A stretch of 20,317 nt of DNA from Mariniphaga sp964624645 (GCA_964624645.1 CAZVAD010000045.1:1-20317); one strand, 5' to 3'; positions 1 to 8,195 are shown, numbered from the stretch's first letter. The notes: generated by a model not told the origin, from the sequence alone. A program made the numbers and translations.

Positions 1-737
1 ACATCGCGCTCGATACCGCTGATACGCCAAAAGTCTTGAGCTTCAAGGTATGAGCCTGTGCTCCAACGGAAAATCTTCAGCACCAACGAGTTCTTTCCGG
101 GATTTACATATTTGTTGATTTTAAACTCGGTGCTGGTTTTGGAATCTTCACTGTAACCCACCTCTTTACCATTTACATACACATATACACCCGACTTTGC
201 ACCATCGATACTCAAATAAATATCTCTGTTGTCCCAGTTTTCGGGAATGTCAATTTCTGTGCGGTAAACACCCACCGGATTTTCTTCGGGAAGGTAAGGT
301 TGTGGCATTTTGGGGAAACGTGTTTTAGGATCACGTTCCACAAATTCGAAAGGATGATTCACATAAATTGCGGTTCCGAATCCTTGTATCTCCCAGTTTC
401 CGGGTACTTTGATGTCTTTCCAATCAGCTAATGAAACTGTTGAATCGGTAACATTTTCGGGAAGCTGCTTATAGCTGTCCACAAAATAGAATTTCCAATC
501 GCCGTTGAGTGAAATGTAATAATCGCTATCCTCAAATCGTGTGCTGAGTGCATCCGATTTGTTATCATAGGTCATAAACTGGGTTCTCGGGTGTTCTTTA
601 TTCACCTGAACCACATTGACATCCTGCCAATAAGGCTTTGTCCGTAAATTGGAGGTCATCCTGGCTTCCTGAGCTGCCAGGTAGTTGGTCATGAGTAAGT
701 TAATCAGAAAAAGGAGGGTTGAAAACTTTATTTTCAT
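1..737 (-). CDS. GH2 beta-galactosidase-like glycosidase, N-terminal part (cut by the left window edge)
   Basis: The 5' end of a large exported glycoside hydrolase; about 245 codons are visible and the rest lies beyond base 1. The protein opens with a Sec signal peptide (basic start, hydrophobic core, AAQ-E cleavage region near residue 23). It continues with the LacZ-type N-terminal sugar-binding jelly roll: SLNGDWKF near residue 85, VPGNWEIQGFGTAIY near 118-132, and an ending of QDFWRISGIERDV, which matches the 'QD.WR.SGI.RDV' stretch that closes this domain in GH2 beta-galactosidases. The catalytic barrel is not in view, so substrate and activity are inferred from the family. It starts at ATG 735-737 and is divergent from rtcB. 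Bacteroidota typically send such enzymes to the periplasm for glycan degradation. Confidence 0.88.
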   Translation of the reverse strand, partial: MKIKFSTLLFLINLLMTNYLAAQEARMTSNLRTKPYWQDVNVVQVNKEHPRTQFMTYDNKSDALSTRFEDSDYYISLNGDWKFYFVDSYKQLPENVTDSTVSLADWKDIKVPGNWEIQGFGTAIYVNHPFEFVERDPKTRFPKMPQPYLPEENPVGVYRTEIDIPENWDNRDIYLSIDGAKSGVYVYVNGKEVGYSEDSKTSTEFKINKYVNPGKNSLVLKIFRWSTGSYLEAQDFWRISGIERD

Positions 738-881
738 TGTGAACTGTTTTTGAAATTTGAATTCCGGTTTAAAATCAATTGGTAAATATTACTGAATTTT
801 TTGTGTTTTTCAAACCTTCTTTTGGGAATTGCAATAATTTTCCACGAAATGAGTATATTACTCCAAAATAGCAGGACAATT

Positions 882-2054
882 ATGAAACAGGTGATCAGCA
901 AGGGAGTGAAAGTCCCGATAAAAATGTGGCTTGACGATATTGATGAAAATGCACTGGAACAGGCGAAAAATCTTGCAAACCTTCCCTTTGTTTTCAGGCA
1001 TGTGGCGCTGATGCCCGACTGTCATCCGGGCTTCGGGATGCCAATCGGAGGAGTGATTGCCACAGAGGATGTGATTATTCCCAATGCAGTGGGGGTTGAT
1101 ATTGGTTGTGGCATGTGTGCGGTGAAAACTTCGTTGAATGAAATAGATGCCAAAATGCTCAGGCAGATCATGTCGGGTATCAGGCAACTGGTTCCGCTGG
1201 GATTTAAACATCACAAAAAAGCACAGGATGAAAAACTGATGCCCTCCATTGAAACTATACCTGAAAATGGCATTGTGTGGCAGGAATTTGAATCGGCGAC
1301 AAAACAGATCGGTACGCTTGGTGGCGGAAACCATTTCATTGAAATCCAGAAAGGGTCGGATAATCACATCTGGATTATGGTGCATTCGGGCAGCCGGAAT
1401 ATCGGGCTGAAAGTGGCGGAGCATTACAATAAACTGGCGATTCAGCTCAATCGGAAATGGTATTCATGCGTGGAGAGAAAGCTTGATCTGGCCTTTTTGC
1501 CTACTGAAACACAGGAAGCACAGGATTATTTTGCAGAAATGCAGTATTGCATCGATTTTGCCTTTGCCAACAGGATGCTGATGATGGATCGTATCCAATC
1601 GGTATTCAGCGACACGTTTGGAGTAAAATTCGAGGCCATGAATTTTATCAATATCGCCCACAATTATGCCCGCCGCGAAAATCATTTTGGGGCAAACGTA
1701 ATTGTTCACCGCAAGGGCGCCACCAGCGCCCGCGAAGGAGAGACCGGCATAATTCCCGGCTCGCAGGGAACAAAAAGCTATATTGTTCGCGGGAAAGGGA
1801 ATCCAGAAAGTTTTCACAGCTGCTCCCACGGTGCAGGCCGGGTTTTGGGACGCAGGCAGGCGATGCGCGAACTGGTTCTGGAAGATGAAATCAAGCGGCT
1901 TGACAAAAAAGGGATTGTTCACGCCATCCGGACTACGCGCGATTTGGATGAAGCCCCCGGCGCATACAAGAATATTGCTGAAGTGATGAAAAACCAGGAA
2001 GACCTGGTAGATATTCTTGTGGAACTCACTCCGCTGGCTGTAATCAAAGGGTGA
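882..2054 (+). CDS. rtcB: RtcB family RNA-splicing ligase
   Basis: RtcB joins 2',3'-cyclic-phosphate or 3'-phosphate RNA ends to 5'-hydroxyl ends using GTP and Mn2+. The 390-residue protein carries the family motifs in order: MPDCHPGFGMPIGG (44-57), VDIGCGM with metal ligands D73 and C76, GGGNHF with H151, MVHSGSRNIG with H168, HRKGATSAREG with H276, and SHGAGR with H316, the likely guanylylated histidine (H337 in E. coli RtcB). It is slightly shorter than the 408-residue E. coli enzyme. An in-frame ATG exists at 849 and the frame is open from 801. ATG 882 was chosen because the family homology starts there and AGGAC lies about five bases upstream. No archease or RtcA gene is adjacent, so it appears to be a solitary RtcB. 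Its biological role (tRNA or rRNA repair) is unknown here. Confidence 0.95.
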   Translation: MKQVISKGVKVPIKMWLDDIDENALEQAKNLANLPFVFRHVALMPDCHPGFGMPIGGVIATEDVIIPNAVGVDIGCGMCAVKTSLNEIDAKMLRQIMSGIRQLVPLGFKHHKKAQDEKLMPSIETIPENGIVWQEFESATKQIGTLGGGNHFIEIQKGSDNHIWIMVHSGSRNIGLKVAEHYNKLAIQLNRKWYSCVERKLDLAFLPTETQEAQDYFAEMQYCIDFAFANRMLMMDRIQSVFSDTFGVKFEAMNFINIAHNYARRENHFGANVIVHRKGATSAREGETGIIPGSQGTKSYIVRGKGNPESFHSCSHGAGRVLGRRQAMRELVLEDEIKRLDKKGIVHAIRTTRDLDEAPGAYKNIAEVMKNQEDLVDILVELTPLAVIKG

Positions 2055-2384
2055 TTTTTCCCTGTGTATAGCTGACTAAAAGTCAGGCTGTTCATAGAAT
2101 TTTATTTAAGTCAGCGCTGATGTTTGTTCATGATTTTATCGGGGATATGCAATTCAGGTAATTTTTTAGTGCCAGATTTGGCCTGATTGTTTACATATTC
2201 AGGCTCAGATAAGGAGACTGGCGATACCGGCTTCTAATCTTTTGAAAAACTCCTGTCAGATTGCTGCATCCTATTTAATTGTTGATTTATTTTTTGATTC
2301 TCCGCTTTTTAGTGCTTTTTTTAATACATTAGCAGCCATGTTTTGTTTTTAAAAATTTCTAATCATCTGTAATATTTTATTATC
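2055..2384. other. 330-base intergenic region with small dyads and no gene
   Basis: No convincing ORF or RNA gene was seen. It holds a 6-bp hairpin CTGACT-AAA-AGTCAG (2072-2086) just after the rtcB stop, without a T-tract. There is also a perfect 10-bp palindrome TCAGCGCTGA (2111-2120) and a GCCTGA/TCAGGC inverted pair around 2179-2203. Any of these could be weak 3'-end structures of the rtcB message. The AT-rich stretch from about 2275 presumably carries the promoter of the next gene, but no clean TAnnTTTG box with a -33 partner was found. Confidence 0.5.
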
Positions 2385-3725
2385 ATGAAGTCAAAACCGG
2401 GTATTGATCGTCGCAACTTTATCACAACCACTGCTTTAGGCTCCTTAGGTGTTGCCAGTATTTTATCTGCCTGCTCAGGGCCATCTGTCAAAAAAGAAGA
2501 AATTTTACTTCCCGAACTGCTTGATCAGGCGCCGGACGGGAAAGTTATCAAAGCCGGACTCATTGGGTGCGGAGGCCGCGGAACCGGGGCAGCCATCAAT
2601 TTTTTAGATGCCGGTCCAAATCTGCAGATTACCGCTTTAGGCGATGTTTTTCAGGATAAAATTGACAGTTGCCGCGCCAAATTAAAGAAGGAAAAGAATG
2701 TGGAAATCGCCGATGAAAACTGTTTCCTTGGATTCGACAGTTTTGAAAAAGTAATTGACTCCGGCGTTGATGTTGTGCTGCTCTGCACCCCTCCGCATTT
2801 CCGACCTGCCCATGTGGAAGCGGCAGTGAATGCCAGAAAACACATTTTCATGGAAAAACCGATTGCGGTTGATCCGGTGGGCGCACGTTCGGTAATGGCT
2901 TCCGCAAAAAAAGCTGAAGCTGCCGGATTAAGTATGGTGAGCGGTACCATCCGCAGAGTGCAGAAAGACTATATGGAGACCTGGCGTCAGGTTGCCAATG
3001 GGGTAATTGGAGAAATCACCGGAGCAAATATTATTCGTAACGGGGGCGCACTCTGGTACAGAAATCGTCAGCCGGAATGGACCGATCTGGAGTATATGCT
3101 GCGCAACTGGGTGAATTTCTGCTGGCTTTCCGGCGACCATATCACCGAACAGTTTATTCATGAAATTGACGTGATGAACTGGTATGTCGGGAAAAATCCG
3201 GTGCGTGCATCCGGCTGGGGAGGCCGTCAGCGCAGGGTTACCGGAGATCAGTACGATTTTTTCAGCATTGAATACGTTTATGATAATGGAATGCGTACGC
3301 ATTGTGCCGCAAGACAGATCAACGGCTGCACAAACGGAAAAGTGGAACAGATCAACGGAACCAAAGGTTATGCGGATGCCGGAGGTAAAATTTATGACCT
3401 GAATGGAAATGTCATTTGGGAATACCCACATCCGGAGGAGGGAGACACCGACTCCAAATGGAAAGTAACCAATCCCTTTGTTCAGGAGCATATCAATCTG
3501 GTTACTGCAATCCGCACCGGCAAACCAATCAGTGATGCCGAAGCGCAGGTGAACTCCACACTCATCACCATCATGGGTAGAATTTCAGCGTACACCGGTA
3601 AGGATGTAACCTGGGAAGAGATGCTCAATTCAGATTTATATCTCGGTCCAAAAACCTACGTGTTTGGTCCTGTTCCCGATATACCGGAGGAGATTCCGGT
3701 TGCCGGCGTCCCGAGCAAAGCCTGA
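2385..3725 (+). CDS. Tat-exported Gfo/Idh/MocA family oxidoreductase (predicted lipoprotein)
   Basis: A NAD(P)-dependent oxidoreductase of the Gfo/Idh/MocA family, 446 residues. The N-terminus has a twin-arginine motif (RRNF, R9-R10), a hydrophobic stretch and a lipobox LSAC with C30, so it should be folded with cofactor in the cytoplasm, exported by Tat and lipid-anchored. The Rossmann motif is AGLIGCGGRG (57-66) and the conserved EKP is at 157-159. The region GDHITEQFIHEIDVMNW (250-266) holds the expected substrate and catalytic His/Asp residues. The next gene, 41 nt downstream, is a DUF1080 protein. Members of these two families cooperate in oxidising sugar C3 and then cleaving the glycosidic bond, so a 3-keto-glycoside-forming role is a reasonable inference. 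A GH109-like or other Gfo/Idh activity is the alternative; the substrate is unknown. Confidence 0.9.
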   Translation: MKSKPGIDRRNFITTTALGSLGVASILSACSGPSVKKEEILLPELLDQAPDGKVIKAGLIGCGGRGTGAAINFLDAGPNLQITALGDVFQDKIDSCRAKLKKEKNVEIADENCFLGFDSFEKVIDSGVDVVLLCTPPHFRPAHVEAAVNARKHIFMEKPIAVDPVGARSVMASAKKAEAAGLSMVSGTIRRVQKDYMETWRQVANGVIGEITGANIIRNGGALWYRNRQPEWTDLEYMLRNWVNFCWLSGDHITEQFIHEIDVMNWYVGKNPVRASGWGGRQRRVTGDQYDFFSIEYVYDNGMRTHCAARQINGCTNGKVEQINGTKGYADAGGKIYDLNGNVIWEYPHPEEGDTDSKWKVTNPFVQEHINLVTAIRTGKPISDAEAQVNSTLITIMGRISAYTGKDVTWEEMLNSDLYLGPKTYVFGPVPDIPEEIPVAGVPSKA

Positions 3726-3766
3726 AACCGGAAAAATCATTGAGATTTTTAAAGTTTTGTAAAAAA

Positions 3767-4471
3767 ATGCGAAAAATTCTGATTTCAATCGTTGCTTTGT
3801 TATTTCTGTTTTCTCAGAACCTTGGCGCGCAGGAACTGGTAACCACATTCGGGCAGGAGATTCAGTGGCAGGACATTGCTGATGGCAAAGAGCCTGACGG
3901 ACAGCTAATAAAGTGGTTCCAGGTGAATACCGAACCGGATACATGGAGAGTTGAAGGCGATATTTTAATTGATTCCGGGCTACCCATTGGGGTCATCCGC
4001 AGTGAGAAGGAGTATGAAAATTTCATCATGCACATTGAATGGCGACACATGGAAGCCGGAGGAAATTCCGGGACTTTTGTGTGGAGCAAAGCGGAGCCTG
4101 GCAAAAACCGGCTCCCGGATGGCGTGGAAGTTCAGATGCTGGAACTTGACTGGGTTAATCTGAATGTGAAGGATGGTGTAAAGCCGCCGGATGCATATGT
4201 GCATGGCGAACTTTTTGGCGTTGGCGGAGTTGAAATCGTACCCGACAATCCCCGCGGGAAACGCAGCAAATCCGTTGAAAACCGTTGTAAAGGGAAAGGA
4301 GAATGGAATACCTATGATGTTGTTTGTGTGGATGGCACCATCAAACTCTCTGTCAACGGAAAATTTGTCAACGGAATCAGCAATGCTTCACAAAAGAAAG
4401 GATACATCTGCCTTGAAGCAGAAGGCGCTGAAATTCATTTCAGAAACCTGAAAATTATTGAGCTGCCGTAG
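3767..4471 (+). CDS. Exported DUF1080 protein (3-keto-disaccharide hydrolase family)
   Basis: A 234-residue secreted protein of the DUF1080 (PF06439) concanavalin-like fold, a family that cleaves 3-keto-glycosides. It has a Sec signal peptide with cleavage after LGAQ (residue 22), and no lipobox. Family motifs: NSGTFVW (100-106), LPDGVEVQMLE (116-126), YVHGELFGV (144-152), GEWNTYDVVCVDGTIKLSVNG (178-198) and a C-terminal strand GYICLEAEGAEIHFRNLKI. The usual 'W..Ng..vN' element appears as LSVNGKFVNG. The frame is open from a TTG at 3740, but ATG 3767 gives a normal signal peptide and is preferred. It lies 41 nt after the Gfo/Idh gene on the same strand and is probably cotranscribed with it. 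The linkage suggests that it cleaves the keto-sugar product of that enzyme. It converges on the CDF gene with an 18-base gap. Confidence 0.9.
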   Translation: MRKILISIVALLFLFSQNLGAQELVTTFGQEIQWQDIADGKEPDGQLIKWFQVNTEPDTWRVEGDILIDSGLPIGVIRSEKEYENFIMHIEWRHMEAGGNSGTFVWSKAEPGKNRLPDGVEVQMLELDWVNLNVKDGVKPPDAYVHGELFGVGGVEIVPDNPRGKRSKSVENRCKGKGEWNTYDVVCVDGTIKLSVNGKFVNGISNASQKKGYICLEAEGAEIHFRNLKIIELP

Positions 4472-4489
4472 CTGAATTGAAAATCCCTG

Positions 4490-5350
4490 TTAGTCAGTGG
4501 GTTCAGGATGAATTGTGGAGACAAAACCAAATTCATTGAAGATAATTGTTTCGACTTTGGTGCAAATATCGTGCGCCTCATGCAAAGACATATCCGGGCG
4601 GAGTTTAATGTGGCAACTCAACTCGGTATGTTTGCCATAGTTATGAATGTGTATATGATGCAAATGGAGCGGCTCATCAAATTCTGCCTGAGTGGTTTTC
4701 TTTATGGCATCCACAAGCTCATCTGAAGGACTCTCTCCCAATAGTGACCTGAACTCGGTAGCAAGAATCTTATAGCTTGACCAGCCAATCATCAGGGCAA
4801 CAATAAAACTCAGGACGGCATCAGTCCACCAAAGGGAATTTCCTAATACAATCCCAACTAAAATGATAACGGAGGAAAGGGCATCACTGCGGTGGTGCCA
4901 GCCGTCGGCAGCCAAAATGGGGGAGTCAATTTTTTTTGCCGCCCAAAAGGCATATTGAGCCATGCCTTCTTTCACAAGAATTGAAACGATTACTGCAATC
5001 CAGGCAATGGTGCCAAAATGCGTTCGTTCGTGTGTACTGAATTTACTTACAGCGCTTACCAAAAATTCAAAAGCAATGATTGCAAGTAAAACACCAATAA
5101 TGATTGCGGCAATATGTTCGGCACGACCGTGGCCGAACGGATGTTCTTCATCCGCAGGTTTACGTGAAATTTTGCCGCCAACCAACACAATCACTGAAGA
5201 GACGGAATCGGAAAGCGTATGCCAGGCATCAGCAATCAGGGCAAGAGACCCGGTAATGATTCCTGCCCAGTATTTGAATACGAACAAAAGTAAATTTCCG
5301 ATAACTGAAATCCAGCCTTCCCGGTTTGTATATTTTTTTCTGTCAGACAT
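4490..5350 (-). CDS. Cation diffusion facilitator (zinc-type) efflux protein
   Basis: An inner-membrane proton-coupled divalent cation exporter, 286 residues. Six hydrophobic segments are followed by a cytoplasmic C-terminal domain from about residue 205. Transport-site residues are H44 and D48 in TM2 (DAWHTLSD) and H152 and D156 in TM5 (DGWHHRSD). This His/Asp set is typical of zinc-selective members rather than the all-Asp TM2 pair of YiiP/FieF. The loop DEEHPFGHGRAEH (67-79) provides the second, dimer-proximal site, and the C-terminal domain has a His-rich strand HLHHIHIH (229-236). ATG 5350 is chosen because the homology begins at once. A TACTTTTG promoter box ends five bases before it. 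The gene lies downstream of the LAB_N gene after a 100-base gap. Metal specificity (Zn versus Fe/Mn/Co) is inferred only from the motif. Confidence 0.93.
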   Translation of the reverse strand: MSDRKKYTNREGWISVIGNLLLFVFKYWAGIITGSLALIADAWHTLSDSVSSVIVLVGGKISRKPADEEHPFGHGRAEHIAAIIIGVLLAIIAFEFLVSAVSKFSTHERTHFGTIAWIAVIVSILVKEGMAQYAFWAAKKIDSPILAADGWHHRSDALSSVIILVGIVLGNSLWWTDAVLSFIVALMIGWSSYKILATEFRSLLGESPSDELVDAIKKTTQAEFDEPLHLHHIHIHNYGKHTELSCHIKLRPDMSLHEAHDICTKVETIIFNEFGFVSTIHPEPTD

Positions 5351-5355
5351 GGTTG

Positions 5356-5363
5356 CAAAAGTA
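5356..5363 (-). promoter_or_regulatory. Candidate Bacteroidota -7 box (TACTTTTG) for the CDF gene
   Basis: On the minus strand TACTTTTG fits the TAnnTTTG -7 consensus and ends only five bases before the CDF start codon. Transcription would then begin at or next to the ATG, giving a leaderless or near-leaderless mRNA. No good -33 TTG was seen. Confidence 0.45.
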
Positions 5364-5450
5364 GCAAAACGGCAGCGATTTCTTTTAGAAATTACCGTAA
5401 AAACGCTGTGTTTAAAAAATGATACTACCCGGTGGATACAAAAAGATCTA

Positions 5451-6143
5451 CTATTTCATTTTGTCGGAAATTTTGCTGAGAAAATGGTGTAAAAATGGAA
5501 TTTTATCAAATTTTGAGAAGATGCTCTGTTTTCCCGCGTGAAGCAAAATATTGCGGATATACACAAATATTCCAATGCTGTGAGCCGCGAATAAAACCGG
5601 ATCAAGCCGGTAAATTGCATAGGAAAAAATCATCACGGAACCGATTGTGCTTATCACCCAGAATCCCATAGGCAGAAATGAATCATTCCTTTTTTCTGAA
5701 TAAATCCATTGATAGATGAACCGGAAAGTGAAAATAATTTGTCCTGCCGAGCCCCAGATCATAATCCACAAAGGGATATCTTCATTTTGAAGAATGGATT
5801 TAAAGTTGTGGGAATTTCCTGCAAATAACCACCCGATACATACCAGAGGAACTAAAATGGCAAGCAGTCGGGTAACCCGGTGCATCTTTCGCCAGATTTT
5901 CTTTAGCTGAAGGTTGCGGATATAAATAGCATACACGATAATCTGCCCCAGAACAATGGCAAAATCATTTCGCAGAACTCCGTAAATAAACATCAGTACG
6001 GAAGCTGCAAGACTGATTTGCCAGTAAATGGCAGGAGAAATCACTTCGCCTTCCTTTTCTGACAGAAACCATTGAGCAATGTTTCGTGCAAAAAAAAGTA
6101 TCTGGGACAGAAAGCCCAATCCGTATATTAATAAAACATTCAT
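5451..6143 (-). CDS. Tandem LAB_N (lipid A biosynthesis N-terminal) domain membrane protein
   Basis: A 230-residue integral membrane protein built from two copies of the LAB_N domain (PF07578), the short domain found at the N-terminus of some lipid-A-disaccharide synthases and near lipid A glycosyltransferases. Copy 1 spans about residues 15-80 and copy 2 about 136-200. Their conserved positions keep a constant offset of 121 residues: R20/R141, Q24-W25/Q145-W146, SEK 28-30/149-151, W41/W162, S44/S165, Y54/Y175, D60/D181 and YIRN 74-77/195-198. A hydrophobic linker (about 92-107) joins them, and the C-terminal tail is basic. It lies 56 nt downstream of rnc on the same strand, so it may be read from the acpP operon. 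A role in envelope lipid or lipid A metabolism is inferred from the domain; no catalytic residues are known. Confidence 0.82.
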   Translation of the reverse strand: MNVLLIYGLGFLSQILFFARNIAQWFLSEKEGEVISPAIYWQISLAASVLMFIYGVLRNDFAIVLGQIIVYAIYIRNLQLKKIWRKMHRVTRLLAILVPLVCIGWLFAGNSHNFKSILQNEDIPLWIMIWGSAGQIIFTFRFIYQWIYSEKRNDSFLPMGFWVISTIGSVMIFSYAIYRLDPVLFAAHSIGIFVYIRNILLHAGKQSIFSKFDKIPFLHHFLSKISDKMK

Positions 6144-6199
6144 CTGAAATTTTCGGGCATAAATGTAATTATAATGGATGTAAAGAATGGAGAAGATAA

Positions 6200-6931
6200 T
6201 CAGGTATCCAGTTTTTTCAGCGATTCGCGGGCGGCATTCTGTTGTGCTTCTTTCTTTGAAGTTCCGCTGCCACTGCCCAATCCTTTTCCATCCAGAATTA
6301 CTTTTGAAATAAAACGGGGCTGTTTCAGCTTGTCAGAACCCGGGTCTTCAATGGTTTCAAACGCAATCTCTTTTTTATTTTTCTGGCTCCATTCAATAAG
6401 CTGGCTTTTAAAGTTGGTATCTTTTCTCTCAATCTCGTTCAGATTAACAAATTGAGAAAGTATCCTTTTTGTAACAAAATATTTGGTTGTCTGGTAGTTG
6501 GTATCAAGATAAATAGCACCGATCAACGCTTCAACGACATCCCCGTATATATGGCTGGAGTCAATGTTTTTTGCGGTGTTTGACCTGATGTAGATATCAA
6601 GCTTCATGTTGAACGCCAGGCGGGTCAGAAAAGTACGGTTTACCAGCTTGGATCGTGTTTTTGTCATAAACCCCTCATCCTGTTTCGGGAAACGGTTGTA
6701 TAAAAACTCGGTAATGATTGCCCCCAAAATGGCATCACCCAAAAACTCAAGTCTTTCGTTGTTGATCTGGTTCCCCTGCGAATCGGTTAATGATGACGAT
6801 TTATGGATAAATGCCAGATCGTATAATCTCAGATTTGTGGGATAAAATCCGAGCAGCTTTCTCAAAAACAAATAAAACTCTTTTCTTGGGGATGAAAAGA
6901 GCTCTATTCTTTGTTTTATTTTTTTTATCAC
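6200..6931 (-). CDS. rnc: Ribonuclease III
   Basis: A double-strand-specific endoribonuclease that processes rRNA precursors and structured mRNAs, 243 residues, cytoplasmic. The RNase III signature NERLEFLGD is at 58-66 and the second acidic motif YGDVVEALIGAIYLD at 129-143. The metal-binding quartet is E62, D66, D131 and E134, so the enzyme should be catalytically intact. A dsRNA-binding domain occupies about 172-241 (NFKSQLIEW at the start, GSGTSKKEAQQNAARESLKKL at the end). The N-terminus is about 20 residues longer than E. coli RNase III, a common trait in Bacteroidota. It begins six bases after the fabF stop, consistent with an acpP-fabF-rnc operon. Confidence 0.97.
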   Translation of the reverse strand: MIKKIKQRIELFSSPRKEFYLFLRKLLGFYPTNLRLYDLAFIHKSSSLTDSQGNQINNERLEFLGDAILGAIITEFLYNRFPKQDEGFMTKTRSKLVNRTFLTRLAFNMKLDIYIRSNTAKNIDSSHIYGDVVEALIGAIYLDTNYQTTKYFVTKRILSQFVNLNEIERKDTNFKSQLIEWSQKNKKEIAFETIEDPGSDKLKQPRFISKVILDGKGLGSGSGTSKKEAQQNAARESLKKLDT

Positions 6932-6937
6932 GGATTT

Positions 6938-8179
6938 CTAAAATTTTCTGAAAACCAAAGTTGCATTATGGCCTCCAAAACCGAAGGTGTTGCTAATGGC
7001 AACGTTGATTTTTCTCTCTTTTGCCACATTGAAAGTAAAATCGAGGTTGTTGTCGATTTCCGGATCGTCCGTAAAGTGGTTTATTGTTGGAGGAATAATG
7101 CCGTGATTCAGCGCCATAATTGTGGCAAGGCCTTCAACTGCACCGGCAGCGCCCAGCAGGTGCCCGGTCATTGATTTTGTGGCACTGATGCTTGTTTTGT
7201 AGGCATGATCCCCGAAAGTCTTGATTATGGCATTTGGCTCGGCAATATCTCCCAATGGGGTTGAAGTTCCGTGAACATTGATATAGTCCACATCTTCGGG
7301 CTTAAGGCCGCTGTCTTCAATGGCCCATTTCATTACCAGCGTTGCGCCCCGGCTTTCGGGGTCGGGAGCTGTCATGTGATAGGCGTCTGCCGACATGCCT
7401 CCGCCAATTATTTCCGCATAAATTTTTGCGCCGCGCTTCATTGCCATTTCATACTCTTCAAAGATAAAAGCCGCTGAGCCTTCGCCAATGACAAAACCAT
7501 CACGGTCTTTGTCAAAAGGCCTGGAAGCAGTTTTCGGATCGTCATTACGTGTTGAAATGGCACGCATAGAATTGAATCCTGCAATTCCCGCTTCATTAAT
7601 CGCTGCTTCGGAACCACCGGTAATCATAATGTCCGCCTTCCCGAGGCGAATCATATTCATGGCTTCTATCATAGCATGTGAAGCGGATGCACACGCAGTA
7701 ACGGTTGTGAAATTTGGTCCCCTGAACTGATATTTAATGGAGATAAGTCCGCCTGCTATATTGGCAATCATTTTAGGGATAAAAAAAGGTGAGAATCTGG
7801 GATTATCCACCTGGTAGTTACGCGCTTCATCAAAGAATGTTTGCAACCCTCCGATGCCGGCGCCCCAAATCACACCTGCCCTGTCATGATCAATTTTTTC
7901 CAGATCAAGTTTTGAGTCCTCCATCGCCTGGGCTGAGGTAGCCAACGCAAACTGAGTATATAAATCATATTTACGCGCTTCTTTCCGGTCTATGTATTGA
8001 TGAACATCAAAATCCTTGACCTCGCAGGCAAATTGTGTTTTTTGTTTAGAAGCATCAAATTTTGTAATGGGTGCGGCACCACTAACCCCCTTTTTCAGAT
8101 TACTCCAAAAATCATTAACCGTATTCCCAAGAGGGTTAACGGTGCCCACTCCGGTAATAACTACCCGTCTGAAATTCAT
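6938..8179 (-). CDS. fabF: 3-oxoacyl-[acyl-carrier-protein] synthase II
   Basis: A condensing enzyme of type II fatty acid synthesis that elongates acyl-ACP with malonyl-ACP. It has 413 residues, the same length as E. coli FabF. The catalytic triad is intact: nucleophile C163 in VTACASASH, H303 in VHGTSTPLGD and H340 in SMTGHLLGAAGA, with the conserved K335 in SATKS. The C-terminal FGFGG loop (399-403) is present. It follows acpP by 16 bases and is followed at once by rnc, so substrate carrier and enzyme are made from one transcript. Confidence 0.98.
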   Translation of the reverse strand: MNFRRVVITGVGTVNPLGNTVNDFWSNLKKGVSGAAPITKFDASKQKTQFACEVKDFDVHQYIDRKEARKYDLYTQFALATSAQAMEDSKLDLEKIDHDRAGVIWGAGIGGLQTFFDEARNYQVDNPRFSPFFIPKMIANIAGGLISIKYQFRGPNFTTVTACASASHAMIEAMNMIRLGKADIMITGGSEAAINEAGIAGFNSMRAISTRNDDPKTASRPFDKDRDGFVIGEGSAAFIFEEYEMAMKRGAKIYAEIIGGGMSADAYHMTAPDPESRGATLVMKWAIEDSGLKPEDVDYINVHGTSTPLGDIAEPNAIIKTFGDHAYKTSISATKSMTGHLLGAAGAVEGLATIMALNHGIIPPTINHFTDDPEIDNNLDFTFNVAKERKINVAISNTFGFGGHNATLVFRKF

Positions 8180-8195
8180 AAATGAATCTTCTTGG

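Noticed and set aside
858..1424. A 188-codon open frame on the minus strand across rtcB
   Set aside because: It lies wholly inside the well-conserved rtcB gene and its translation has no recognisable domain; an antisense shadow.
2928..3491. A 187-codon minus-strand frame within the Gfo/Idh gene
   Set aside because: Antisense to a clearly coding Gfo/Idh/MocA gene; no family features.
4962..5492. A 176-codon plus-strand frame antisense to the CDF gene
   Set aside because: The CDF motifs on the minus strand are unambiguous, and this frame extends into the next gene's 3' end without any domain signal.
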